A DNA stretch of 35,731 nucleotides. It comes from JBMDXK01 sp048594375 (GTDB lineage Bacteria > Pseudomonadota > Alphaproteobacteria > Rhizobiales > Methylopilaceae). This document shows positions 16,101 to 23,251 of the stretch, piece after piece. The DNA lies in contig JBMDXK010000033.1 in the NCBI GenBank assembly GCA_048594375.1, forward strand, positions 1 to 35,731, read 5' to 3'. Below the pieces are notes generated by a model, which saw only the letters and a list, made by a program, of their open reading frames with translations, was not told the origin of the DNA and ran no database searches. Within the stretch, counting starts at the first letter, position 1; every line of letters starts with the position of its first letter. The translations under genes and the position numbers were made by a program.

Positions 16101-18573
16101 ATCACGGCTGGAAGACAAGCGGTGCGTAAGCATCAATTACCCCTCACCCCGTTCCGAACCCTTCCATTTACCAACACCGGACAATCTTGAATTTTTTAAC
16201 GGCACAGGTGGCTTTGCACAGAACGGACGTGAATATGTTATTGTGCTGAATAACTACAGCACAACACCCGCTCCATGGATCAATGTGATTGCCAATGCTG
16301 GCTTCGGTTTTCAGGCCTCCGCGGATGGGAGTGGTTACACGTGGGCGGTGAATAGCCGCGACCATCAAATTACCCCATGGTCAAACGATCCGGTTATTGA
16401 TCCTACTGGCGAGTGTTTCTATGTGCGCGATGACGAAACGGGAGAGCTGTTCAGCCCCACCGCTCAGCCCATCCGCGATGGCGGCACCTATATTGCCCGC
16501 CATGGCTACGGTTATACGGTTTTCGAGCATACCGCATCCCACATTGCCATGACTCTCACGCAATATGTTCCGCTGGAGGATCCTATCAAGATATCCCGGC
16601 TGCGCCTGCACAATACATCCAATATATCCCGTACCTTGTCTGTGACGGCTTATGCCGAATGGGTCATGGGAACATCACGCAGCGCCACCTCTCCTTTCAT
16701 CATTACCCGTATTGAACCGGAAACCGGAGCCATCCTTGCCACCCATCCATGGGGCGAAGGCGCTTTTGGACCCAGAGTGGCGTTCATGGATATGGCAGGG
16801 CAACACATCAGCGTCTGCGGTGACCGCCGCGCCTTTATGGGGCGAAACGGCTCGCTGAAATATCCTGAATCATTGATGGGAACCAATCCCCTGCCACACC
16901 ACACCGGAGCAGGACTCGATCCTTGCGGGGCATTGCAGACCACCGTCACACTGGCACCGGGAGAAACCATAGAAGTCGTCACGTTCCTTGGAGAATGCAC
17001 AACATCTGCCGAAGCCAGCGCCCTGATAACCAAATATCGCCAAGCCGATCTGGATGCAGCGCTCACCGAAGTTCAACAACACTGGGATGAACTCCTTGGC
17101 GCCGTACAGGTGAAAACGCCTGACCGCGCCATGGATATTATGCTCAACGGCTGGTTGCTTTACCAGACACTGGCCTGCCGGATCATTGCGCGCTCGGCCT
17201 TCTATCAGGCCAGTGGCGCTTACGGTTTCCGTGACCAGATTCAGGACGGCATGGCGCTCACCTTCTCGCGTCCGCACCTGACACGCGGGCATTTGCTGCG
17301 TGCCGCCGGACGGCAATTTATTCAAGGCGATGTCCAGCATTGGTGGTTGCCGCATTCCGGCCAAGGTGTGCGCACCCATATTTCCGATGACCGCGTATGG
17401 CTGGTGTTCGGTATCGCAACCTACATTGAAACAACCGGCGATTATTCCATTCTTGACGCGATTATTCCCTTTATCGAAGGGCGCCCTCTTCAGGCAGGAG
17501 AGCATGACGCTTTCTATCAACCGGATATATCTTCCGAAAAAGGAAGTGTGTTCGAGCATTGCGCCCGCGCCCTTGACCAGTGCATCACATTGACAGGAAA
17601 ACTTGGCATGCCGCTGATTGGCACCGGCGACTGGAACGATGGCATGAACCGCGTCGGCGAACAAGGCAAAGGTGAAAGTGTATGGCTGGGCTGGCTGCTG
17701 ATCCGGGCGGTGGATATGTTTGCGCCCATGGTGGAGAAACGTGATCCTGAACGGGTTGCGGCATGGCGTCATCACGCCGCCTGTGTGCGCAATGCCATTG
17801 AGAACACAGCTTGGGATGGCAAATGGTATCGCCGCGGTACATTCGATGACGGCACTTTCCTTGGCTCGTCACGCAATGATGAATGCCGTATTGATTCGAT
17901 TGCCCAGTCATGGGCTGTCCTTTCCGGCGGGGCTGATCCTGTGCGTGCAAAACAGGCCATGGCTTCCGTGGAAAAGCATCTTCTGCGACCCGATGACAGA
18001 ATTGTTGTCTTGTTCACCCCGCCTTTCGACAAGACCGCACATGATCCGGGATATATCAAAGGCTATCCGCCAGGATTGCGGGAAAATGGCGGACAATATA
18101 CCCATGCGGCTATCTGGACCGTTATGGCCTTTGCCAAACTTGGTCAGAGCAAAAAGGCACACGAACTGTTCAGTGTGCTTAATCCCATCAACCATGCCGA
18201 CTCTCCAGAGGGGGTCAACCGCTACAAAGTGGAGCCTTATGTGGTGGCAGCAGATGTCTATTCTGTGGCTCCCCACGCCGGACGGGGTGGCTGGACGTGG
18301 TACACAGGCTCAGCAGGATGGCTCTACCGTGCAGGACTTGAATCCCTGCTTGGAATACAGAAAAAGGGCAACACTTTGATGATCCAGCCCTGCATCCCCA
18401 AAACCTGGCCAGGTTTTGAAGTAACAATAAACCATGAAGGCCAGCGCTATCACATAGTGGTGGCCAACTCTTCAGGGAAATCATCAGGGATAAGCATCAC
18501 TGTGAATGATGAACCGCTGCCGGTTGTGGAAAATTGCGCTGCAATCCCTTTGCACGGCACGCCTTCAACATAA
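10129..18573 (+). CDS. ndvB: Cyclic beta-1,2-glucan synthase
   Basis: Giant inner-membrane enzyme (2814 residues from ATG 10129; an in-frame TTG at 10093 would add 12) that initiates, extends and cyclises beta-1,2-glucan for the periplasm. The N-terminal region has LLDNYHVVEAQIDEIRNDLP. Paired membrane helices follow near 407-455. The GT84 glycosyltransferase has TLDSDTRLP (about 620-628) and QHRWTRGDW (769-777), flanked by membrane helices near 800-855 and 935-990. The glycoamylase-like middle contains MAHHQGM. The GH94 phosphorylase-like end has YGFRDQIQDG and GTGDWNDGMN (about 2499-2508), which trims chain length. The length matches rhizobial and Brucella enzymes. No ndvA exporter is visible here. 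It is monocistronic, flanked by repeats A and D. Confidence 0.95.
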   Translation: MRDRRSILRSAPTPPWDSLCPIREELFSIERLEQHALSLAAEQAITFKPKKVMALTARLKENAGVLLSAYRASAATLEAGLPIVPAAEWLLDNYHVVEAQIDEIRNDLPPGYYRQLPKLKDGPFAGYPRVFGIAWAFVAHTDSYFEPTMLRRFVQAYQNVQVLTIGELWATAITLRFVLLENLRRLAVQIRDGHRMRTQADRLADRILGTAETPAEPMIAVLEPLEQAPIDELFAAQLAKRLRNLDPAVTPAYAWLDQQLEKQGTSIDEVVAHAQQRQGASNVSMRNVITSMRALSELDWAEWMESVSAVDVILRQDTAFQRMDFQTRNLYRSAIEDLARGSSLEETDVARRALARADQMVDENPASRDVGYHLIATGRRAFENAIGFRPRWRAWPARLSVRWGLKGYVGALAFTTALLLAIALWTVSGSAVSMPILLLLGAFGFFVAWDSATALVNRAVTTLIGATTLPALDLEGGIPENLRTMVVVPTLLASETSVHEMVEQLEVHHLASSGGALSFAVLTDWMDADAEMQAGDDDLLATAQAEIADLNARYPTPHGHARFFLLHRKRLFNAKDGIWMGWERKRGKLHELNRLLRGHTDTSFITIPPDLPTNVRYVITLDSDTRLPRDTVRRLVGKMAHPLNRARLAGDGRRVIDGYGIMQPRVTPSLPLGNEGSFYQQVYSAPGGMDAYAAAISDVYQDLFGEGSYTGKGIYDVDVFEQTLAGRVKENRLLSHDLFEGTFARAGLASDVEVVEEFPARFDVCAKRQHRWTRGDWQLLPYMMCRGGVPAVGRWKMIDNLRRTLSAPFTFLAFIIGWTLPPLAASIWTALVIAAIALPSFLPVLCAVLPRNNRTTKSSHFYALGNDLRMAASQTALNIAFTAVQGWLMVDAIVRTLYRLYISRRNMLEWTTAAQSQCKPQPDIAGYYSQMIAPVILSLLAALLIFAVSPWSLVVAAPVLLAWISAPALAYWVSRPARTSSAAPLSRDEASALRLIARKTWRYFETFVTEADNFLPPDNFQNDPKPIVARRTSPTNIGLYLLSTVTAHDFGWTGLLSTLERMEATLATLKKMDTYRGHFYNWYATADLRVLDPPYVSSVDSGNLAGHLIAVSNACKEWGALAPSRHALIQGIADHIEMARSELSALPQSDHPARHSLQSLLNEMDAVLSNGYSPVFLSTMMPLSIRAACLTDAIMGEVGEEAATELVFWIKALERTVHEHQRDAVELENNANAIAERLDFLGDALHSLAMKMDFAFLLEPKRKLLSIGFSLADNHLDENCYDLLASEARLASLFAIAKGDVPVKHWFRLGRSATPMGKQSALISWSGSMFEYLMPSLVMRAPAGSLLEQTNRLIVARQQEYGQALGTPWGISESAYNARDMEFTYQYSNFGVPGLGLKRGLAENTVIAPYATGLATMVDPRGALKNFSLLETMGGSGTFGFYEALDFTPSRVPEGQTAAVVRNFMAHHQGMTIVAISNTLNGGRMRTRFHAEPIIQATELLLQERVPRDVTVAHPRAEEVKTATANLIPDIPEVRHLGLPQEVSPVTHLLSNGSYAVMLTSAGSGYSRWGDIQVTRWREDATRDDWGAYIFVRDTESGQVWSTAYQPTTMLPNTYDVIFSEDRAEILRHDGTITTATDILVSSEDNAEVRRVTLTNSGTTTRTFDLTSYSELVLAEAAADMAHSTFSKMFVQTEFLAERGAIIATRRRRSPHEPEIWAAHLAVVEGTTEGEITIETDRARFIGRGWTAGTATALNGSPLSNTVGTVLDPVFALRRRVRIKPGKSARVAFWTLVAGSREEILDLIDRHHDASAYDRALTLAWTQAQVQLRHLEMKTTETADFQRLAAHIIYADSRLRPPSEDIARGAGPQAHLWPHGISGDIPIIVLRIDDIQDIAAVRQLLRAHEYWRIKKLPVDLVIINERASSYVQDLQIAIETAVRTSQSRPRFDKHSVRGEAFTLRADLISKEARLYLQAVARVVLSARRGGIADQLSRLEDKRCVSINYPSPRSEPFHLPTPDNLEFFNGTGGFAQNGREYVIVLNNYSTTPAPWINVIANAGFGFQASADGSGYTWAVNSRDHQITPWSNDPVIDPTGECFYVRDDETGELFSPTAQPIRDGGTYIARHGYGYTVFEHTASHIAMTLTQYVPLEDPIKISRLRLHNTSNISRTLSVTAYAEWVMGTSRSATSPFIITRIEPETGAILATHPWGEGAFGPRVAFMDMAGQHISVCGDRRAFMGRNGSLKYPESLMGTNPLPHHTGAGLDPCGALQTTVTLAPGETIEVVTFLGECTTSAEASALITKYRQADLDAALTEVQQHWDELLGAVQVKTPDRAMDIMLNGWLLYQTLACRIIARSAFYQASGAYGFRDQIQDGMALTFSRPHLTRGHLLRAAGRQFIQGDVQHWWLPHSGQGVRTHISDDRVWLVFGIATYIETTGDYSILDAIIPFIEGRPLQAGEHDAFYQPDISSEKGSVFEHCARALDQCITLTGKLGMPLIGTGDWNDGMNRVGEQGKGESVWLGWLLIRAVDMFAPMVEKRDPERVAAWRHHAACVRNAIENTAWDGKWYRRGTFDDGTFLGSSRNDECRIDSIAQSWAVLSGGADPVRAKQAMASVEKHLLRPDDRIVVLFTPPFDKTAHDPGYIKGYPPGLRENGGQYTHAAIWTVMAFAKLGQSKKAHELFSVLNPINHADSPEGVNRYKVEPYVVAADVYSVAPHAGRGGWTWYTGSAGWLYRAGLESLLGIQKKGNTLMIQPCIPKTWPGFEVTINHEGQRYHIVVANSSGKSSGISITVNDEPLPVVENCAAIPLHGTPST

Positions 18574-18580
18574 AGCCGAG

Positions 18581-18610
18581 TACCAAATAAAATGATCGTT
18601 TTATTTGGTA
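18581..18610. repeat. Interspersed palindromic repeat, copy D
   Basis: TACCAAATAAAA (18581-18592) is mirrored by TTTTATTTGGTA (18599-18610) around TGATCG, a nearly perfect 30-base palindrome starting eight bases after the ndvB stop. It could terminate ndvB on either strand. GCCGAG just before it matches the far flank of copy B. Confidence 0.7.
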
Positions 18611-18791
18611 AAACTTTGCGACGAAGCGCAGAAATACCGGTGTGTAAATCTGCGGTTTTTATTCTGCGTTCTGCTTGCATTTACATGGCTTGACGTCTCT
18701 ATCCTTGTGCGCGTATGAAAGCATAAAATTGCATTCACTTGGGGACGGGTTTCCCCCGTTGCCTCCCTGTATTTCTGTTGTACGAGGCTTC

Positions 18792-19478
18792 ATGAAAAAT
18801 CTTATTGAAGGTATGGCCAAGTTTGCCAGCGAAATTTTTCCACAACAACAAAACCTCTATCAAAATCTCGCGGCTGAGGGGCAACGCCCCAAAACCCTGA
18901 TGATCTCTTGCGCTGACTCCCGCGTTGTCCCCGAACAGATTACACAAGTCGGCCCCGGAGAAATTTTCGTCTGCCGGAATGCCGGAAACATTGTTCCGCC
19001 CTTCGCTGAAAGCATTGGTGGTATTTCTGCTGCTATCGAATATGCTGTTGTTGGCCTTGGTGTTCATGACATCATTATCTGCGGCCACTCCGGATGCGGG
19101 GCAATGAAAGCAAAGCTGGATCCGCAATCTCTGGATCAAATGCCGAGCGTTCGCAAATGGCTGCGCCACGCCGATGCCGCCTATGCTATTGTCTGTGAAG
19201 CCTACCCCAATGATATGGATGGCATCACTCAACTGCACCATCTCGGCCTTGAAAATGTGCGTACACAACTTATCAATCTTTGCACGCACCCCTCTGTTGC
19301 AGCACGCCTCGCCCAAGGCACCATTGCCCTGCACGGATGGTTCTTTGAAATTGAAGTTGGCCGGATTCTTGCTCTTGATGATAAAACAGGTAAATTTATT
19401 GCTATCTCAGCTGACATGGCAGAGGTTCCTGTTGCATATCCTCCAAAATGCAGGGTTGTGGTTGGGGATAATCTCTAA
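18792..19478 (+). CDS. Beta-class carbonic anhydrase
   Basis: Zinc enzyme of 228 residues interconverting CO2 and bicarbonate in the cytoplasm. The zinc and active-site signature is complete: SCADSRVVP gives Cys40, the Asp42-Arg44 dyad follows, CRNAGNIVPP is conserved, and CGHSGCGAM gives His99 and Cys102. The C-terminal LHGWFFEIEVGRILALDDKTGKF is also typical. I chose ATG 18792 because GAGG precedes it and the family opening begins there; the longer frame from 18675 adds unrelated residues. It is monocistronic, separated from ndvB by 218 bases carrying repeat D. Confidence 0.94.
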   Translation: MKNLIEGMAKFASEIFPQQQNLYQNLAAEGQRPKTLMISCADSRVVPEQITQVGPGEIFVCRNAGNIVPPFAESIGGISAAIEYAVVGLGVHDIIICGHSGCGAMKAKLDPQSLDQMPSVRKWLRHADAAYAIVCEAYPNDMDGITQLHHLGLENVRTQLINLCTHPSVAARLAQGTIALHGWFFEIEVGRILALDDKTGKFIAISADMAEVPVAYPPKCRVVVGDNL

Positions 19479-19654
19479 ATTATCTGCATCCTTGCACGCC
19501 TTTAACCTGTTTCATTGCGACACGCCTAGGCGCTTGATTATTAACATGAATCACACCCGCTTGGCTGTGTCGCATCTAAAAACCTCACAAAACGCATGGC
19601 AGGCATGCATTTTACGGGATTGCTTAATGATTAATATTAAAGCATAACGTTCAC

Positions 19655-19793
19655 ACACTGATTGCATCTTGGATCCGCTAATTTCCTCCCGGCGTTGATC
19701 CTACGCAGCCAGCTGTTCCCCTCTAGAAGGCATCGTGTATTTATACGCATCCCTTCTTAACTTCAGCCGGATCTTCGGATCCGGCTTTTTTTT
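19655..19793 (+). ncRNA. Candidate intergenic small RNA
   Basis: A TTGCTT (19620-19625) spaced 17 bases from CATAAC (19643-19648) could start a transcript near 19655. Before the end, 19726-19757 folds into a bulged hairpin (AGAAGGCATCGTGTA with TACGCATCCCTTCT), and then comes the UUCG terminator at 19765-19793. No reading frame with a start and ribosome site occupies it. The stop of the preceding gene is almost 290 bases upstream of the terminator, which is far for a simple 3' end. It could instead be a long 3' UTR of the carbonic anhydrase. I do not recognise a named RNA family. Confidence 0.4.
19765..19793 (+). terminator. Strong intrinsic terminator with TTCG tetraloop
   Basis: AGCCGGATC (19765-19773) pairs perfectly with GATCCGGCT (19778-19786) around TTCG, followed by a run of eight T. 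It is one of the clearest intrinsic terminators in the window. Confidence 0.9.
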
Positions 19794-19997
19794 ATTTTTA
19801 TACAAAGAATTTTTATTCCTGGATAAGCATTCCCCGTGCGCACATCAGGCGTAAAACACCGGCTTTAACTTTCACGCCCAGAACTGCCCCAAAACAGGTT
19901 TTTTACAAACGCAGTATTAAAAAAGAGAAAGAACCCGTTTTTTTGGTGACTTCTGGTGATAAATATTTGTATTAACGTGGATTTTTCTTTAAAAAAT

Positions 19998-20013
19998 ATT
20001 CGAATATTCGAAT
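19998..20013. promoter_or_regulatory. Perfect 16-base palindrome upstream of the BA14K gene
   Basis: ATTCGAATATTCGAAT is fully self-complementary and consists of two TTCGAA units. It lies 66 bases before the BA14K start, immediately upstream of a TATGCT/TATATT region (20015-20025) that could be the -10. Its place over the expected -35 suggests an operator. Confidence 0.5.
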
Positions 20014-20079
20014 CTATGCTATATTGAGGAACAAAAGTGAATACACCACGTTTACTGCATACGATTGAGGAGTAACATT

Positions 20080-20505
20080 ATGCAGAAGCTTATCATATTT
20101 ATTATGGCAGCTTTCCTGATGATTCCACCGCTTACGGCGGCGCCTACATCAGCACAAGCTCAAGTCACCGTACGCCCGCATCATTCCGGCTATTATGGAC
20201 GTCCCCACTACCGGCATCACCGCTATAGCGACCGCCGTCACTACAGAAACCGGCATTATAGCCGTCCTTATTATGGGCATAACCGCCGCTATCATCGCCG
20301 GAACAATGATGCCGCTATTGCTGCCGGTATTGCTGGGCTGGCTGTAGGTGCCATTGTTGCTGGATCCGCGGCAAACAACACACGGTACCGCGCATCCAGT
20401 GACCACCACGCTTACTGCCATTCCCGCTACCGGTCTTATGATGCACGTAGCGGAACGTTTGTAGGCTATGATGGACGGCGTCACTATTGCCGCTCTCCCT
20501 ACTAA
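20080..20505 (+). CDS. BA14K-family exported protein
   Basis: 141 residues. Signal peptide MQKLIIFIMAAFLMIPPLTA with cleavage likely after AQA near residue 28. A striking His/Arg/Tyr-rich stretch follows (RPHYRHHRYSDRRHYRNRHY), then a hydrophobic Ala/Gly helix (IAAGIAGLAVGAIVAGSAA). The C-terminal module is YCHSRYRSYDARSGTFVGYD then GRRHYC, which is the BA14K (lectin-like antigen) signature known from Brucella and other Rhizobiales. I chose ATG 20080 because GAGGAG lies eight bases ahead; TTG 20065 overlaps that site. Its role is unclear; the Brucella member is an immunoreactive, mannose-binding protein. It ends 40 bases before a strong terminator. Confidence 0.88.
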   Translation: MQKLIIFIMAAFLMIPPLTAAPTSAQAQVTVRPHHSGYYGRPHYRHHRYSDRRHYRNRHYSRPYYGHNRRYHRRNNDAAIAAGIAGLAVGAIVAGSAANNTRYRASSDHHAYCHSRYRSYDARSGTFVGYDGRRHYCRSPY

Positions 20506-20546
20506 AGCAAGCCAAGTACGCTTGCGACACATTTAAAGTGAAGAAT

Positions 20547-20572
20547 GGCAGTCTTTCTGACTGCCGTTTTTT
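20547..20572 (+). terminator. Intrinsic terminator of the BA14K gene
   Basis: GGCAGTC (20547-20553) pairs with GACTGCC (20559-20565) around TTTCT and is followed by G and six T. Confidence 0.88.
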
Positions 20573-20640
20573 ATTGCCCTAATATACCGGCTAACCGCCA
20601 ACAAGACATGCGAACTGTTGAATTTACAGTACAAGCAACA

Positions 20641-20679
20641 AAAAACGAGAGAGGCTCTTCAAAGCCCTCTCCCGTTTTT
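20641..20679. terminator. Bidirectional hairpin terminator without an obvious client gene
   Basis: AAAAACGAGAGAGGCT (from 20641) pairs with AGCCCTCTCCCGTTTTT (to 20679) with one mismatch and one bulge around TCTTCAA. The T-run follows the stem on both strands. BA14K already has its own terminator 70 bases earlier, and no gene ends toward it from the right. Confidence 0.65.
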
Positions 20680-20843
20680 CAAAACTGGGGCCGAGTACGC
20701 ACTACCTGACATCGGCAAAATAATAAGAGCAAATGCCTTGCCAGTTACCCAAATCTGATGACAAAAAATTATAACAAATTGAAATACAATACTTTTTTGA
20801 CAACATAAATGTTCCGCATGCCTATACTACTCTTTTATGGATG

Positions 20844-20875
20844 TTCCAAAATGGAATAAGTGTTGCAAAATGGAA
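20844..20875. promoter_or_regulatory. Two direct copies of TTNCAAAATGGAA upstream of lepA
   Basis: TTCCAAAATGGAA at 20844-20856 is itself a palindrome, and TTGCAAAATGGAA at 20863-20875 is a one-base variant on the same face of the helix region, 19 bases downstream. Tandem imperfect palindromes like this are typical of repressor sites; no -35/-10 pair is clear. Confidence 0.35.
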
Positions 20876-21039
20876 TTACACACCGCCCTGATTTGCAACA
20901 TTCATTATCTCCTCTTGCGCTTCCTGCGCGGCGCAGAGTCTATAAACCCGCATCTCCACGTCAAAAAAAAATCTTGTAAAATGCCGCTGTAAGTACGTTC
21001 TATCTTGCCGGTTTCGCGCGGCAATGCTATTGCCATTTT

Positions 21040-22845
21040 ATGAGCACTGTACCGCAAAAAAACATTCGCAATTTTTCCATTGTGGCCCACATCGACCACG
21101 GAAAATCCACTTTGGCTGACCGGCTGATCCAGCTTACCGGAGGACTGACCTCCCGTGAGATGACAGAACAGGTTCTGGACTCGATGGAAATCGAGAAAGA
21201 ACGCGGCATCACCATCAAGGCACAGACAGTGCGCCTTTCCTACACCGCCAAGGATGGCCAGGAATATGTGCTCAACCTGATTGATACTCCTGGACACGTT
21301 GATTTTGGTTATGAAGTCAGTCGTTCGCTTGCGGCCTGTGAAGGTTCTTTGCTTGTGGTAGATGCCTCTCAGGGGGTTGAAGCGCAAACTCTGGCAAATG
21401 TGTATCAGGCCATCGATAACAACCACGATATTGTGCCTGTCCTTAATAAAGTGGATCTTCCCGCTGCTGAACCTGAGCGGGTTAAAGAACAAATCGAAGA
21501 AGTTATCGGCATTGACGCATCCGATTCTGTGCTTATTTCCGCCAAAACCGGCATCGGTATTCCCGATGTGCTCGAAGCCATTGTTACTCGCCTTCCGCCT
21601 CCCAAAGGCGACATAGATGCACCGCTCAAAGCAATGCTGGTGGATAGCTGGTACGATACTTATCTTGGCGTTGTTGTGCTTGTGCGTATCATTGACGGCG
21701 TTCTCAAAAAAGGCCAACGTATCCGTATGATGGCTGCCAAAGCCACTTATGATGTGGAAAGACTGGGGGTATTTACCCCAAAAATGCAGCAAAAAGAGCA
21801 GCTTAATCCGGGTGAAATCGGGTTTTTTACCGGCTCCATCAAAGAGGTGGCTGATACGCGCGTGGGTGACACGATTACCGATGAGCGGAAACAGGCCTCG
21901 GAAATGCTCCCAGGGTTTAAGCCAGCACAGCCTGTTGTATTCTGCGGCCTCTTCCCTGTGGATGCTGCCGACTTTGAAGATCTGCGCACAGCTATTGGTA
22001 AATTGCGGCTCAATGACGCCAGCTTTTCGTTCGAGATGGAATCATCTGCGGCATTAGGCTTCGGTTTCCGCTGCGGTTTCCTTGGCCTTTTGCATCTTGA
22101 AATTATTCAAGAACGTCTGGAACGCGAATTTAACCTTGATCTCATCGCCACAGCGCCCTCTGTGGTGTATGATATCTATCTGCAAGATGGCTCTGTCCAG
22201 CATTTGCATAATCCCGCCGATATGCCCGAAGTCATGAAGATTACGGAAATTCAGGAACCATGGATTCGCGCAACCATTCTGACGCCGGATGAATATCTGG
22301 GCAGTATCCTTAAACTTTGCCAAGATCGCCGTGGAGTTCAGATTGATCTTAACTATCTGGGCAAGCGCGCCATGGTAACCTACGATCTTCCCCTCAATGA
22401 AGTAGTTTTTGACTTCTACGACCGCCTTAAATCCATTTCCAAAGGGTACGCCTCCTTTGACTACACCATCACGGATATGCGCGCAGGTGATCTGGTAAAG
22501 ATGTCTTTGCTGGTGAATGCAGAACCTGTGGATGCCCTTGCCATGCTGGTGCATCGCACCCGCGCCGAATCACGCGGACGCTCCATGTGCGAAAAACTCA
22601 AAGACCTCATTCCGCAGCACATGTTCCAGATCCCTGTACAGGCTGCGATTGGAGGAAAGATTATTGCCCGCGAAACCATCCGCGCTTTGCGCAAAGATGT
22701 TACTGCCAAATGTTATGGCGGCGATATTTCCCGTAAACGCAAACTGCTGGATAAACAAAAAGAAGGTAAAAAGCGGATGCGTCAATTTGGTAAAGTTGAA
22801 ATTCCGCAAGAAGCTTTCATTGCCGCGCTCAAAATGGATAATTAG
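21040..22845 (+). CDS. lepA: Elongation factor 4 (LepA)
   Basis: Ribosome-associated GTPase of 601 residues related to EF-G, linked to back-translocation and 30S assembly. The G motifs are intact: AHIDHGKSTLADRL (G1), RGITI (G2), DTPGHVDF (G3), NKVDLP (G4) and SAKTG (G5). The LepA-specific C-terminal domain follows, with GGKIIARETIRALRKDVTAK and CYGGDISRKRKLLDKQKEGK ending in the basic KKRMRQFGKVEIPQEAFIAA. The length is typical (about 600). ATG 21040 begins at the family start, yet no Shine-Dalgarno sequence is visible just ahead of it (TTGCCATTTT). There is no lepB beside it, unlike in E. coli. Confidence 0.97.
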   Translation: MSTVPQKNIRNFSIVAHIDHGKSTLADRLIQLTGGLTSREMTEQVLDSMEIEKERGITIKAQTVRLSYTAKDGQEYVLNLIDTPGHVDFGYEVSRSLAACEGSLLVVDASQGVEAQTLANVYQAIDNNHDIVPVLNKVDLPAAEPERVKEQIEEVIGIDASDSVLISAKTGIGIPDVLEAIVTRLPPPKGDIDAPLKAMLVDSWYDTYLGVVVLVRIIDGVLKKGQRIRMMAAKATYDVERLGVFTPKMQQKEQLNPGEIGFFTGSIKEVADTRVGDTITDERKQASEMLPGFKPAQPVVFCGLFPVDAADFEDLRTAIGKLRLNDASFSFEMESSAALGFGFRCGFLGLLHLEIIQERLEREFNLDLIATAPSVVYDIYLQDGSVQHLHNPADMPEVMKITEIQEPWIRATILTPDEYLGSILKLCQDRRGVQIDLNYLGKRAMVTYDLPLNEVVFDFYDRLKSISKGYASFDYTITDMRAGDLVKMSLLVNAEPVDALAMLVHRTRAESRGRSMCEKLKDLIPQHMFQIPVQAAIGGKIIARETIRALRKDVTAKCYGGDISRKRKLLDKQKEGKKRMRQFGKVEIPQEAFIAALKMDN

Positions 22846-22937
22846 TACTTTTTATGCAAGGCATGTAAGCATTGCGTGCAGTCAGTTCTTGATTGCACTG
22901 CGTTTTTTGCTGCACGGGGATGATGGAGCTTTTTAAT

Positions 22938-23162
22938 ATGGACAATCATCGCAATCCGCTTTTACAAGAAGCGCAACTCCGCTTCGACGATGGCGATTAT
23001 GAAACCATACGGAACGGAACTTTTGTTCGTTGCGCTGTTACAGGACAACACATTCCTCTTGCTGAACTGCGTTACTGGTCAACTCAGGCGCAAGAAGCTT
23101 ATTCATCCGCAGAAGTTGCCCTTAAACGCGCCATTGAGCTTGGCTTTACCCCTTCAAGATAA
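22938..23162 (+). CDS. DUF2093 family protein
   Basis: Small cytoplasmic protein of 74 residues. The conserved core is LRFDDGDYETIRNGTFVRCA then VTGQHIPLAELRYWSTQAQE and AYSSAEVALKR, matching DUF2093, a family found in Alphaproteobacteria and of unknown function. I chose ATG 22938 because GGAG lies nine bases ahead; ATG 22920 and 22923 are in frame and would add five or six residues. It follows lepA by 92 bases and may be co-transcribed. Confidence 0.82.
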   Translation: MDNHRNPLLQEAQLRFDDGDYETIRNGTFVRCAVTGQHIPLAELRYWSTQAQEAYSSAEVALKRAIELGFTPSR

Positions 23163-23251
23163 GGAATGAAAAGCTTTTTTATCATGGTGCGGCAACAGCA
23201 TAGTACAATGACACAGGTTTTTAAATGCACTGGTCGCTGACTGGAATGCCC

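Larger units (their letters stand above)
19479..20079. other. 600-base gene-free region between carbonic anhydrase and the BA14K gene
   Basis: No protein gene with a ribosome site is visible. It contains a possible small RNA ending in a very strong terminator (19655-19793), then about 200 A/T-rich bases, then an operator-like palindrome just before the BA14K gene. The first 150 bases after the carbonic anhydrase stop show nothing I can name. Confidence 0.6.
20573..21039. other. Gene-free region upstream of lepA
   Basis: About 470 bases. It holds a second, bidirectional-looking hairpin (20641-20679), a stretch GGCCGAGTAC (20690-20699) that resembles the flank of repeats B and D, and two copies of TTNCAAAATGGAA (20844-20875). 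No protein gene with a plausible start was found on either strand; the long minus-strand frame reaching into it is an antisense shadow of lepA. Confidence 0.55.

Noticed and set aside
16870..17775. 301-codon open frame antisense to the GH94 part of ndvB
   Set aside because: Same reasoning: a shadow of strongly conserved sense codons with no ribosome site.
20905..21792. 295-codon minus-strand frame reaching upstream of lepA
   Set aside because: Most of it is antisense to the lepA GTPase domain. The remaining tail is a short basic stretch with no recognisable protein.
23163..23251. AAAAGCTTTTTT as a terminator after the DUF2093 gene
   Set aside because: It is a short A/T palindrome that does not form a stable G/C stem.
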